Assembly (NCBI GenBank): GCA_023935145.1
Contig: CM043697.1
Location: 57,550,501-57,614,500, forward strand
Direction: 5' to 3'
Length of the DNA: 64,000 nucleotides
DNA from: Bretschneidera sinensis
Taxonomy: Eukaryota; Streptophyta; Magnoliopsida; Brassicales; Akaniaceae
The stretch's first letter is position 1, and each line of letters starts with the position of its first letter. Below the pieces are notes generated by a model. It was not told the origin of the DNA. It saw only the letters and a program-made list of their open reading frames with translations, and made no database searches. Shown here piece by piece: positions 1-11,776 of this stretch. The position numbers and the translations under genes were made by a program.

Positions 1-965
1 AAAAATGTGACTTATAAGTGAAATCGCTTCATCCTGAAGTTTTGGAAAAGTTTTCATTTCTTAGAACTGATAAGGAGCTAACTCCCAAGCTAGAAGTTGA
101 TAGAGAGTTGACTCCGAAGCTGCTATTTGACTAGAGAGTCAAATCTCAACATAACATATCTATTTTTTGAATTCGCTCTATTTTGTCTCCAACGGATAGA
201 AGACTTCAAAACACTATAAATAGAGTATCAAGAATCATTTGGAAGAAGGGAACAACATCTACAACAAGGAACAAAGCCATAAATCTTCATTCTATCCTTC
301 TAGAACCAAAAACTCCATTTGAGCAATTGTTAAATACTTTAGAGAGAGATAATTTGAGTTGTAATCTACCATTGATATATCTCTCTCATGTTTGTTGTTT
401 CAAACCTTATTCTTCATTAAATCATCATGTAAAAGGGTTGGTGTAACTCTTAGTGAGAGTTTTGTAAGAAAGCTTTGAGTGTTGGGATAAAACACTTAGG
501 TAGAAGCAATTTTAGGAACTCTTAATCAGCTGAAGTAACACCCTTGAAGTTGCTTGTCTTAATTTCGGTTTGAATAACACCCATGAAGTTATTTGTTCGT
601 GATAGTGAAAAAAAATCTTAATGTGGAGCCTTGAGAAGTTGACATAGGATCAAAAGCTATTACGATATTGTTGATAACGATAAATCATGTTTGCATCTCT
701 CTAACTATATCTCTTAATTACTTGCACAAATTACTTGCTTAGAATAATTTGTTGTTCAAGTAATTGAGGTTCATTGCTTAATTGCTCTAAGATTTAATCA
801 TCTCTCAAAAAATAAAATCTATCATCTTTGTGCTAGTAACCTAGAAAGATTGATTTAATTTAATTATGCATATATTTTTATCAATAAATTTGAGATTGCA
901 AAAAGATTTTTAATTTCATAATACCCAATTCACCCCTTGAATATTACCATTGTATATTTTGGATC
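1..965 (+). repeat. Possible old Copia LTR-derived tail (uncertain)
   Basis: AT-rich non-coding sequence. Near 930 a stretch reads 'cccaattcacccctt', resembling the sequence that often follows the 3' end of plant SIRE/Maximus-like transcripts. The repeated 'gaagtt'/'cttgaagtt' phrases at 540-600 also look like decayed LTR R-region sequence. No matching second LTR, primer-binding site or coding domain lies nearby. An 87-codon frame at 183-446 has no recognisable family and I do not call it a gene. Unrelated intergenic sequence is equally possible. Confidence 0.25.
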
Positions 966-1520
966 AACATATATCAAATACCTTCAAATCCAACTTAGAA
1001 TGATGAACTGAAATCTGATCATTCAAAATCAGATCCCAGTCCAATTATCTTTCAATGGAATAATATTGGTTCCATCCTCTACCCACCATTTCATGCCTTA
1101 CTGGAGACAATGGACAACCTTTAAGATACTAGGCTAGACGTATGAAGCAGATTGGACTATCTTAGCAGAGAATAAAGAATCAAGCTTCAGGTACTTTGAT
1201 TTAAGGACATAAATCCAAATTAGCATTTAACTTGCCCCACTTGCACAATTTAGCATTGTGCCTTAATTATTTAGAGTTAAATGTCCTTAGATATTCAATT
1301 TTATGTAAAACAACTGTAAAAGTAACAGGATAATTCAATAAATTTATTTATTTGTATTTTAACGTTGAGACATTTTGTGATTTACAATTGGTGGTTAGAA
1401 AAGTGTTCGACCAATAACGTTAGAATCAGTGTCTGACAACCTAAAATCCCACACTAGTTGCATGGCTCTTTGTTGGCCTGATCAGTTTAACACGTTTGTG
1501 TGAATAAAAGAAACTTAAGT
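966..1520. other. Intergenic AT-rich stretch, nothing recognised
   Basis: No long reading frame, no transposon domain and no RNA gene is visible on either strand. The composition is like the neighbouring AT-rich DNA. Confidence 0.5.
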
Positions 1521-2942
1521 GGTGTTTGTTTTTTTAAGTGTTAAAGTGTTGAATACCGAACATGCATTTGAATAGTGTTGAACCGATAAGAGGCAGTATA
1601 TAAATACTAAATACTTAAGTGTTTAGACTATTTAGTAATTGAACTAATTGAAACACCTAAATATGTGAATTTTTCTTTTTTAACTCTCTTAACTCTTAAT
1701 TCATATCCTTACAACCAATTTAATTTCACACACCAGACTTTACGGTTTGCATGGTATCCTTACAACCAAAAAAAACATTTAATTCATATCTTTGGTCTCC
1801 GCTCCCATCAATTCATTGATTATTATAATTATTACAATAATAATAATAACGATTATTATTATTATTATTATTATAAAAAAAAATTATAAAAAAAAAACAG
1901 AGGGAAGCAGAGTATGTTTTGTGTACTCTGTAGAATCAGGATGATAAAAAGTCCCTTAGAAAAACGCATCGAACAGCAGTGAAAAAAAGCAGTGGTCTAA
2001 ACCAGCAATGATTTTGGAGGTATTCTGACAAATTAATAATTTTCACTCTGAAAATCAGCAAGAAATCCAACGCCAAGCAAGTTGGAAATGATCAATAAGA
2101 AAGCAAGCATTTCCAACATTCATCTAAAAAAATCGGTCACTAAAATAAATTAAATTGTGAAAATGATTAAAATCCATATAAATTATTGTAATCGAATCGA
2201 GAGAAAGGTATAAAACTGAATAATATCACTAACGGAAATTTTTTATTAATCAATTCGGTGCAGTTAAAAGAGAAGGGATTTGAACATAGTAAATGAAAAA
2301 AAAAATATATTCCAAGCGGCAACTTGGATGCCAAAAATCCCAATCACATAATAACTAATTAACAACTAAACTACAAAGATTGAAAGAATATAACTTCAGA
2401 TCGAGGACATTCGATCTAAATCCTAGAAGCAAAACACAAATTACACACACAAAAGAAAAAAAAAAAAAAATTTCTCTCTAGATATTCTAATTTAGATACT
2501 TTTTCTAAAAACCCATGTCCGTAGCTGTTCTTGTTGCCATGGGAGCTGCCATCGATCGGGACAAGGCCATTACTGGACCATCCTAGGAGAAAGAGAAGGA
2601 AATGGACATTTCATTTGGGAGAGAGGTCATGTGAGAGACGGAGAAATGGAGAGAAATGGACAGATGAGAGATCAGATGAGGAAGAGGGAGATAAAAGGAT
2701 AGATGCGAGATGGAGAGACAGAGAGATTCTCTAATGAGTTTAGAGTTTAGGTATTTGTGTGATTTAGATAATTTGGTGGGGGTATTTTTGTTCAAAATAC
2801 ATCTGAGTCTTTATTTTAGGTTTGGTCAGACATGTTAAGTGTCATTCAGGTATGAAAAACAAACTAACTTAATAGTACTACCTGATCGATTCAAATGTAG
2901 TGCCATTAAGAGGTATGTTGAGAGCAAACAAACAGACCCTTC
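1521..2942. mobile_element. Candidate degraded non-autonomous hAT-like element
   Basis: The left end reads 'ggtgtttgttttttt' and the right end, read on the minus strand, 'gggtctgtttgtttg'. This style of terminal sequence, together with the 'cttaatagtactacctga' type interior near 2870, resembles common plant hAT-derived repeats. I could not find a clean 8-bp target duplication, and the inverted ends match only partly. The interior is AT-rich, with a purine-rich stretch at 2585-2730 whose 67-codon frame I consider meaningless. The call rests on terminal resemblance only. Confidence 0.28.
1817..1875. repeat. (ATT)n-rich microsatellite
   Basis: Interrupted tandem 'att/aat' trinucleotides run from about 1817, becoming uninterrupted 'attattatt' near 1853-1874, followed by A-rich sequence. 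It produces an artificial poly-Tyr/Asn reading frame. Confidence 0.8.
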
Positions 2943-3311
2943 TTAGATATGCATTTTTTCAATAGGTATTATTGGAAACCACCACCACGAGTAAAAAAAT
3001 GTCAAGATCTACCAAACTGTCAAACCATGGTAACGTGATTATATCAGAGTTAGCCGCACATGTCTCATTTGTCGTTGGCTGCACGCACCCCACCTGCTGT
3101 TAGCCACGCGTAAGGGTTCATTCTTGGTCACTATTTATTTTAGGTAAATGAGGGAGCAAATTTGAAATGCCAAAAAAATCCCTACTTTGATGATGTGACG
3201 AAACGGAATCAAGGTCATTTTGATAAGAAAAAAATTAGGACACAATATTAACTTGTGTGTTAAGTGAGATTAATTAACATTTTTCTAAATATATATAATA
3301 ATTATATTTAC
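2943..3311. other. Intergenic stretch, nothing recognised
   Basis: About 370 bases between the candidate hAT-like repeat and the gypsy insertion. No coding potential or RNA gene is seen. It ends with AATTT at 3312-3316, the left target-site copy of the next element. Confidence 0.5.
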
Positions 3312-3316
3312 AATTT

Positions 3317-4380
3317 TGTAATACCTGTATTTGTAAAGTAAGGGTAAAAAAGTACTTTAATAAATATGACATAGAGTTAAAATAATATATATATTTAAAT
3401 AACTGTAATACCCGTATTTCTAAAGTAAGGGTAAAGAAGTACTTTAATAAATATAACATAGAGTTAAAATAATATATATTTAAATACAAAAAGTCATTTT
3501 TATAAAACAATTTTTAAAAAAAAATATGGGACGTCCAGGGATGTCCAGCAAAAGAAAAGAAACAAAAAAAAAAAGCAAAAAATGTGGCAGCAGGTGACAG
3601 CACAGGGGCAGCACCTGCTGCTAAGTTAATTGCATGGGTTCCAAGTAGCAAAAACATGGAGGCAAGGTGGGGGGCTGCTGAAGATTTTTATAAAATCTTA
3701 CTCTTTTATATATTTATATATATATATATACCACTTACCAAATTTCGTTTAAGTTTTCCTTCAATCACTCTATTTCCTTAAATACTTGGGGACCGAAAGA
3801 AATGTTGAAAGAGCAAAATTTTGAAGGAGTTACGGGGGAATTTTTATAGAGAGTCACGAGAAGCTATCAGAAAAACAGAAGGTAATAACATAATGTTTAT
3901 TTTTGAATTTTTAGCATATATGAAATTTCCTATAATTCAAAGTGAGAATTTTCAAATGGTATAAATTATGGAGAATTGAAAAAATAATTAGAAATTTAAT
4001 ACAAATATTATGTCAGGTGTTGACGATCAACAACTGAGAGAAATTGCTAAGAGGAACGGGAAAGGCAAAGAGGTGACCTACGGGTAGCTTTAAGTGCTAC
4101 GTGGTGAGTTAGATTTACTTTAAGTAATCTAAATAAAAAATGAAATATCTAGAGATAATATTAAAATAAATTATTAGCTTATACTTTGGTGATAGATAAA
4201 AATTTAATTGACAGGTATGATATAAATATTGGACATGTAGAAAATTATTATGTGGAAAGAAATATTATTAGAATAATGAGTTGATTTAATAATAAAAGTG
4301 ATTAATGAAATTCTTGATGACATATGGTTGATGTTTGGATACGAATTATGAGAAGATAAAATTTAGTGGATCTTGACAAG
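3317..4380 (+). repeat. Left LTR remnant of the Tekay-like element
   Basis: This segment matches the first ~950 bases of the right LTR (6443 onward), with many substitutions. Its first ~87 bases occur twice: one start at 3317 and another at 3404, both TGTAATACC-like, followed by 'gtaagggtaaa' and the 'ttaaaataatatatat' run. Similarity to the right LTR fades near 4380, just before pol sequence starts at about 4395. The 655-bp unit seen three times in the right LTR is present here only as a partial single copy. Confidence 0.75.
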
Positions 4381-4394
4381 CTTTGATTTGATTT

Positions 4395-6400
4395 AGGTGG
4401 TCAGAGGAATGTGAGAGAAGTTTTCAGCTATTGAAAGAAAAACTGACTACTGCCATTGTATTATTGCTTCCTTCTAGTGATGAAGGATTTGTGGTTTATA
4501 ATGATGCGTCACATCAGGAGTTGGGATATGTGTTGATGCAACATGGGAGAGTTATAGCTTATACAGCTAGGCAACTGAAGAACCATGAAAGGAATTACCC
4601 GACCCATGATTTAGAATTGGCAGCCATAGATTATGCTTTGAAGATTTGGAGACACCATCTATATGGAGCCAATTGTGAAATTTTTACTGATCATAAAAGC
4701 TTGACGCATTTACCAACCTAGAAGGAGTTGAATTTGAGGCAGAGGAGGTGGATGGAGTTGATTTGTGATTATGACTATACGATTCACTATCATCCAGGAA
4801 AGGCTAATGTAGTAGCTGATGCATTGAGTAGAAAGGCTACCGGAAGATTAGCTGCTATTGGGAGTCATAATTCTAGGTTGATGATAGAAATAAGAAGAAT
4901 GAGGATGCAGTTGAGTGTCAATGATAGAGGAGTATTGATGGCAAATATGGTGATACAATCTTCTATTATTAATCGTTTATTACAGATGCAGGGTAGAGAT
5001 GAGGGGATAGAGAAGATTAGGCGGGAAGTGTTGATTAGGAAGCCAACCGAGTTTAGAATTAGAGAAGATGGTATGGTGGTATTGGGGCATAGAGTTTGTA
5101 TTCCCAATAATGTGGAGATGAGAAAAGAGATACTAAGGGAGGCTCATGATTCTGTATATTCCATGAACCTGGGTAATAATAAGATGTACATGGGGTTGAG
5201 ACAGAATTATTGGTGGTCAGGGATGAAGAAGGATGTAACATAATATATTTCAAGATGTTTGACTTGTTAACAGGTGAAGGATGAGAATAGACATCCAGCA
5301 GGTTTATTACAACATCTTCTAGTACCTGAATGGCCATGGGAAAATGTGAGTATAGATTTTGTCTGTGGTTTTCCCCGTACCCAGAGGGGGCATGACGTTG
5401 TGTGGGTTATAGTGGATAGACTTTCTAAGTCTTCACATTTTCTTCCTATTAAAACTACCTAGAGTCTAGAAAATTTGGTTGAGTTGTATGTAGCAGAGAT
5501 AGTAAAATTACATGGAGTACCCTTGAGTATCATATCAGATAGAGATTCTAGATTTACCTCTAGATTTTTTAGGGGTTTCCAAGAAGCTATGGGTACGCAA
5601 TTGCAGTTTAGTATAGCTTTTCATCCACAAACTAATGGGTAGACGGAGAGAATCATCAGAATACTAGAAGATATGCTGAGGGCAAGTGTATTGAGTTTTT
5701 CAGTGAGCTGGGATGCTTATTTGCCTTTGATCGAGTTTGCATACAATAATCAGTATCAAACTAGTATTGGGATGGCACCTTTCGAGGCTTTATATGGTAG
5801 AAAGTGTAGAACTCCAGTATGTTGGGAAGAAGTTGGATAGAGAAAGATATATGGCCCAGAAATGATAGACTTAACTACTGAGAGGATCAAACTGGTTAAG
5901 GAGAACTTCAGAGCAGCCCAAAACATATAGAAGGGATATGTTGATAAAAAAAGACGACCTCTCGAGTTCCAAGTTAGTGATTGGGTATTTTTGAAGATAT
6001 CTCCATGAAAGGGTGTGTTGAGGTTTAAAAAGAAGGGAAAGTTTAGCCCGAGATTTGTGGGGCCATATGAGGTGATCGAGAGAATTGGACTAGTAGAATA
6101 TCGTTTGGATTTGTCTCCAGAATTAAAGCAATTACATAACATGTTTCATTTGTCACTGCTGAGAAAGTACTTACACAATGAATCCCATAGTATCTTGAAT
6201 CATGCGTTAGAATTTTAGGAAGATTTGACTTTTATGCAAGTACTGGTCAGAATCCTAGACAAAAAGGAATAAATCTTGCGAAATAAAGTCATTCCTTTGA
6301 TTCAAGTTTTATGGCGAAACAAAGATGTTGAAGAAGTCACGTGGGAGTATGAAGCAAGAATGAGGAAGGAATACCCCCAACTCTTTTCTTGATTTTAGGT
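4395..6400 (+). pseudogene. Gypsy pol remnant: RNase H, integrase, chromodomain-like tail
   Basis: Reading the plus strand through stops gives a continuous Ty3/gypsy polyprotein tail. RNase H lies at about 4431-4850 (DASHQELG, then TDHKSLTH and ADALSRK). The integrase zinc-binding region follows at about 5140-5270. The integrase core at 5330-5720 shows IDFVCGFP, SDRDSRF and a TERIIR glutamate. A C-terminal segment near 6225-6390 ends with VTWEYEARMRKEYPQLF, typical of chromoviral chromodomain-like tails. At least ten in-frame stops interrupt it, for example at 4719, 5461, 5641 and 6006. Most are explained by CAG/CAA to TAG/TAA or TGG to TGA. RT and everything upstream are missing, so no functional protein can be made. 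Confidence 0.88.
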
Positions 6401-6426
6401 AAGAAAATTTCGGGGATGAAATTTTT

Positions 6427-6442
6427 GTAAGGTGGGTAAAAT
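6427..6442 (+). promoter_or_regulatory. Polypurine tract of the Tekay-like element
   Basis: The stretch 'gtaaggtgggtaaaat' immediately precedes the TGTAATACC start of the right LTR, the position where a gypsy plus-strand primer lies. Confidence 0.6.
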
Positions 6443-9400
6443 TGTAATACCCGTATTTGTAAGGTAAGGGTAAAGAAATACTTTAATAAATACGATATAG
6501 AGTTAAAATAATATATATATATATATATATATATTTAAATGCGAAAAGTCAAATTTTTATAAAACAATTAAAAAAATATTTTGGGACTTCCAGGGATGTC
6601 CAGCAAAAGAAAAAGAAAGAAAAAAAAGTTTTCTTTAAAAAAAAAGAAAAAAATGTGGCAGTAGATGGCAGCACCTGCTGCCAAGTTAATTTCATGGGTT
6701 CCAAGTAGCAAAAACGTAGAGGCAAGGTGGGGGGCTACCGAAGATTTTTATAAAATCTTACTCTTTTATATATATATATATATATAACCATTTACCAAAT
6801 TTCGTTTAAGTTTTCCTTCAATTACTCTATTTCCTTAAACTCTTAGGGACCGAAAGAATGGTTGAAAGAGCAAAATTTTAAAGAGGTTACGGGAGAATTT
6901 TATAGAGAGTCATGAGAAGCTATCAAAAAAATAGAAGGTAATAATGTAATTTTATTGTTGAATTTTTAGCATACATGAAATTCTCCGGAATTCAAAGTGG
7001 GAATTTTCAAAGGGTATAAATTATGGAGAATTGAAGAAATAATTAGAAATTTAATACAAATATTATATCAGGTGTTGACGATCATCAACCAGGGGAAATT
7101 GCTGAGAGGAATGGGAAAGGCAAAGAGGTGATCCACGAGTAGCTTTAAGTGCTACGTGGTGAGTTAAATTTACTTTTAGTAATCTAAATAAAAAATGAAA
7201 TGTCTAGTGATAATATTAATATAAATTATTAGCTTATGTTTTGGTGGTAGATAAAAATTTAATTGATAGGTATGATATAAATATTGGACATATAGAAAAT
7301 TATTATGTGGAAAGAAATATTATTAGAATAATTAGTTGATTTAATAATGATGGTGATAGATAAAATTCTTGATAAGTTATGGCTAATAAATGGATGTGAT
7401 ATATGAGGAGAAGAAATTAGTGAAATTTATCAAGTAGAAATTCGAGGAAAGACAGAGTCGCTGAATTTAAATATTTTGAATTCATGTTGTTTTTATATTA
7501 CTGTTCATATGTATAGTTGAAAGAGCAAAATTTTAAAGAGGTTACGGGAGAATTTTATAGAGAGTCATGAGAAGCTATCAAAAAAATAGAAGGTAATAAT
7601 GTAATTTTATTGTTGAATTTTTAGCATACATGAAATTCTCCGGAATTCAAAGTGGGAATTTTCAAAGGGTATAAATTATGGAGAATTGAAGAAATAATTA
7701 GAAATTTAATACAAATATTATATCAGGTGTTGACGATCATCAACCAGGGGAAATTGCTGAGAGGAATGGGAAAGGCAAAGAGGTGATCCACGAGTAGCTT
7801 TAAGTGCTACGTGGTGAGTTAAATTTACTTTTAGTAATCTAAATAAAAAATGAAATGTCTAGTGATAATATTAATATAAATTATTAGCTTATGTTTTGGT
7901 GGTAGATAAAAATTTAATTGATAGGTATGATATAAATATTGGACATATAGAAAATTATTATGTGGAAAGAAATATTATTAGAATAATTAGTTGATTTAAT
8001 AATGATGGTGATAGATAAAATTCTTGATAAGTTATGGCTAATAAATGGATGTGATATATGAGGAGAAGAAATTAGTGAAATTTATCAAGTAGAAATTCGA
8101 GGAAAGACAGAGTCGCTGAATTTAAATATTTTGAATTCATGTTGTTTTTATATTACTGTTCATATGTATAGTTGAAAGAGCAAAATTTTAAAGAGGTTAC
8201 GAGAGAATTTTATAGAGAGTCATGAGAAGCTATCAAAAAAATAGAAGGTAATAATGTAATTTTATTGTTGAATTTTTAGCATACATGAAATTCTCCGGAA
8301 TTCAAAGTGGGAATTTTCAAAGGGTATAAATTATGGAGAATTGAAGAAATAATTAGAAATTTAATACAAATATTATATCAGGTGTTGACGATCATCAACC
8401 AGGGGAAATTGCTTAGAGGAATGGGAAAGGCAAAGAGGTGATCCACGAGTAGCTTTAAGTGCTACGTGGTGAGTTAAATTTACTTTTAGTAATCTAAATA
8501 AAAAATGAAATGTCTAGTGATAATATTAATATAAATTATTAGCTTATGTTTTGGTGGTAGATAAAAATTTAATTGATAGGTATGATATAAATATTGGACA
8601 TATAGAAAATTATTATGTGGAAAGAAATATTATTAGAATAATTAGTTGATTTAATAATGATGGTGATAGATAAAATTCTTGATAAGTTATGGCTAATAAA
8701 TGGATGTGATATATGAGGAGAAGAAATTAGTGAAATTTATCAAGTAGAAATTCGAGGAAAGACAGAGTCGCTGAATTTAAATATTTTGAATTCATGTTGT
8801 TTTTATATTACTGTTCATATGTATATTTCATATCATTGTTCATATGCATATGCATTAAATAAAAGAAACGAAAGAACCGAGAGGGGGCTGGTCTAATTGA
8901 AAAACCGTGACAACCAATATATACTGGAAATAAAATAATCGGGAGGGGGCCGGTCTAAGATAATAAAAACATGTCGATATGTGGGAAGACATTCCCATAA
9001 TAATAATTCATGCATTGCATCTATTTTACATGTGATATTTTTACTGAATGTTGTTGATGTTATGCATTTATTTGTACATAAATGAGTCTCACAGAGAGAC
9101 AGTTACAGTGAGAAAAAGACATAGAAATATGATATGATAGGAATTATTTAAATATTAGACATTATACTATTATCCAGTTATATGAGAGATAAATGATTAA
9201 ATATTAAAAGACTATTTATGCAATTTGAATACTTTTAGTAAATTTAATTCACCGAGCTTGTGAAGCTTATCCCTAATTGTACAATGATTTCAGGTAGCTG
9301 GCAGGACAAATAGTCTGGTGGGTTGAGAGTCAAACGAAATCGTTTTCTGTAAGCCATGTACGTGTCAATATCCTCAAACAAATGAGAAAATGAAATATAA

Positions 9401-9582
9401 AAATTTTATTTGTAAATATTCATGTATTTTACGTTGTATATTATGTTTAAGTTAATATCAGAATGATATAAAAGAAATTCTATTAGTATTATTTTTTATT
9501 GTTGCATATATGTGTCATGCTGGGATTTTCAAAATGTGATGACACCGTCTTGGGGGTGGCCAACCCGGGATGGGTCATTACA
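6443..9582 (+). repeat. Right (3') LTR of the Tekay-like element
   Basis: This LTR of about 3.14 kb starts TGTAATACC and ends CATTACA, next to the AATTT target copy. It contains an AT dinucleotide run near 6508-6534, the 655-bp triplication at 6861-8825, and two 'gagggggc(t/c)ggtctaa' motifs near 8880-8960. Near 9245-9300 the phrase 'accgagcttgtgaagcttatccc...ttcaggtagc' is typical of the R-U5 end of Del/Tekay LTRs. Without the two extra repeat units it would be about 1.8 kb. Confidence 0.82.
6861..8825 (+). repeat. 655-bp tandem triplication inside an LTR
   Basis: Three head-to-tail copies begin at 6861, 7516 and 8171 with 'gttgaaagagcaaaatttt', an exact period of 655 bases. By eye they are almost identical: copy 3 differs by 'gagagaattt' for 'gggagaattt' and 'gcttagagg' for 'gctgagagg'. 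Each copy contains the small inverted repeat GTAGC-tttaagt-GCTAC. The matching part of the left LTR occurs once and is far more diverged, so the amplification is much younger than the element. Confidence 0.92.
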
Positions 9583-11336
9583 AATTTACACCACCTCAAC
9601 TAGAAAAAAATTTCGAATCCGTTACTACTCGTAACCTTTTAGCTCCTTGGTACTCTATTGCTCCATAATGAGCTCAAAAGCCACCTACCATGAGGCACTT
9701 CAGGAAGTGCAAACTAGGCTCTTTAGTTTCAAAGTTAAGTACCTTGTTATAAGTCTATCTATATAAATAACACAACGAATATTTAATTTTTTTTTTATGA
9801 ATTTAACCTAAGAAATTCTCTATGAAATATATTAGAACAAAGAATAATCTCCATAAAAGGTTAGAGATTTATACCTTTAGTTAATGGAGATTTCGGTTGA
9901 AACTTGGAGATGGATTCACGAGCCATTCAAATGTTTGGTCTCTAAGCGTATCCACATGAACAACACACGAATTAGAGATCTCCAACTGAAGCAGACAAAA
10001 ATTTAGAGTGCTAGATCATAGGATTTATTTTGGTTATGATTTGTAGAGAGAGTATAAGATTTGATCTTAAAACTCAAGCAATTCACTTAGGGTTTCTATC
10101 AAATAGAAACCCTTATATAGAGCGCCTTTATTCCTAAATGCTCTAGATTTCCAAAGTTATAATTAAGACCTTAGCTTAATTAGTTCTTAGAAATCTATCT
10201 TTTGACCCACTCAATTTTTCTATTATAATAATTTCCGTTTTGTTCATTTCAAAAAAAAAAATCCCTTTTATGTGTGACCCTTTAGATTCAATATTGTGCT
10301 GGTAATAGATCGTAACTAGTACGAGTCAATTAGATCTTGTTATATTGATTAAAACTCATTTTAATTTAATTTGAATTAAAACTCTTTTTTTAATTCTCTC
10401 TTTTAATAAGAATCAATTACAATTAATTCTTTGAGCTTTTACAAGTTATGATTGACTCTTAGCAACATGTCATGATTACCCAAGCAATACGAATTTGGTG
10501 TGAATTTTTTTGTTATCAGTTATCGTGTAATTAAATCATTCTATCATGCAATTCCCCTGATTAAACCTAAGGTATGGAATTACTATCAAATCCTAATTAT
10601 TCAATCATATGTACCTTGATCTGAAGTTCGTAACTCATATGGTGAAATTAGAAACTCTCATTTAATTTATATTCTACCTTGGCCAAGGAATTTCTAAATT
10701 ATGACTTAATCAGATCAGGACATTCTCTCTCATTTACTGAGAGTGAAGGATCCTTTATATATTATACACTCACATACCTCCACATATAAGTAGTTATACC
10801 CAATTATTACCTTTATGTGGCACATGATTAGAACCACATTTAAGTAACATCAAAGCATGATGGCCTATACACAAGGTATCCATGGTGCCTCAAGTCTAAG
10901 GATCACTTCCACAATTGCAACATAAAAACTCCTATTGACAACTAGAAAAATTTCCATTGAGGTGTTATTAAGTTGAGTCAGTTCAGTGTACATATCCTCT
11001 AATGAGCATCTACGTGTTTTGTTTTAGTGTCTCATACACTAGTGATCATGAGATCAGTCCTAAACTCCTTTAGTAAACAAAACACGTTCTAATATGTTTG
11101 GAATATTTAAGAATAAAGTCTAAAGATATACTTCTCATTAGCATGATCTCATCATGATGTTTATTTCATTGCTTCTACTCTATAGGCTTTATCATGTAAA
11201 CACAAGTGACATGATTTGTTATAAACATGATAACTATTATAAATATCATAAATAAATGTTTATTGTCAATAAATGAATAAGATCAATTTACAAGTAATAT
11301 GCCTAGACATCTAATATTATTGGATTATAGGACACA
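9583..11336 (-). mobile_element. LTR-like non-coding retroelement segment
   Basis: About 1.75 kb without coding capacity lies between the gypsy element and the LINE. On the minus strand it begins TGTGTCC at 11336 and has a long U3-like stretch. A CTATATAA box near 10113-10120 is followed by 'gggtttctatttgatagaaaccc', a hairpin-forming sequence. This is the layout of an LTR promoter and R region. I found neither a second copy nor a primer-binding site, so it is probably a solo or truncated LTR. The exact left end is unclear. Confidence 0.4.
10113..10120 (-). promoter_or_regulatory. Putative TATA box of the LTR-like segment
   Basis: The minus strand reads CTATATAA, about 100 bases before a T/A-rich leader and directly upstream of a short inverted repeat. 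Position and sequence suit a pol II LTR promoter; the activity is inferred. Confidence 0.35.
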
Positions 11337-11339
11337 CTT

Positions 11340-11776
11340 TTATCACCTTTTGCCTATGACTAGACAATTCGTGTGAAGTTAGTTACAAGTTTTATCCTTG
11401 TTTTACCATGCAGTCAACTAAATTCATTTACTTAGAAATTGATATGAATTGGCAATTTATTTGGGGCAACACTCTAGAAGCTAGGGAAATGCATTTGGCT
11501 TGTTGGGAAATGGTTTGTTTTGAAACTAGTTTTGGCAGTCTACAGATTTGTGAAATGAGCAAAGTTAGTAATGTGCTCTTTACCAAATTAGGGTAGCATC
11601 TTGTGATGGGTGAAAATGGATTATGGGCTAAGGTTCTTCGTAGCAAGTTCAAATTCTCTACTAATAGGGTTCTAACCTGTGACCTTAAGAAAATGGCCTC
11701 TCATTTATGGAGGAATATGCTTTATGCCCATAATGGTCGCACCATTAGTTTTTGGTATGATTTGTGGGTTGAGAAG
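11340..11776 (+). pseudogene. LINE-1 segment 1: C-terminal part of LINE reverse transcriptase
   Basis: The plus strand encodes, over frameshifts and a stop at 11594, the thumb/C-terminal region of a plant L1-type ORF2. Key stretches are MQSTK (11408), WGNTLEAREMHLACWE, VLFTKLG, GENGLWAKVLRSKF and ISFWYDLWVEK, the usual order before the zf-RVT domain. Decayed preceding sequence can be followed back to about 11340, where the LTR-like segment begins. The LINE stops at 11776, where Copia-1 inserted (AGAAG duplicated), and resumes at 16411. Confidence 0.8.

Larger units (their letters stand above)
3317..9582 (+). mobile_element. Tekay/Del-like Ty3/gypsy retrotransposon, internally deleted
   Basis: The element starts TGTAATACC and ends GTCATTACA. 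It is flanked by the same five bases, AATTT, at 3312-3316 and 9583-9587, which fixes the boundaries. Internally it keeps only the RNase H to integrase part of pol plus a chromodomain-like tail (4395-6400). The left LTR remnant breaks off near 4380 and joins directly to pol, so the primer-binding site, gag, protease and reverse transcriptase are gone. The right LTR is complete and enlarged by a tandem triplication. The chromodomain-like C-terminus and the long LTR point to the Tekay (Del) chromovirus lineage; this assignment is by inspection. It cannot be autonomous. Confidence 0.85.

Noticed and set aside
2531..2795. Overlapping frames of 67 and 70 codons in the purine-rich stretch
   Set aside because: They result from low-complexity GA-rich sequence and overlap antisense; no domain.
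1521..2942. A complete hAT transposon with an 8-bp target duplication
   Set aside because: The terminal repeats match only in part and no 8-bp duplication could be found; kept only as a weak candidate.
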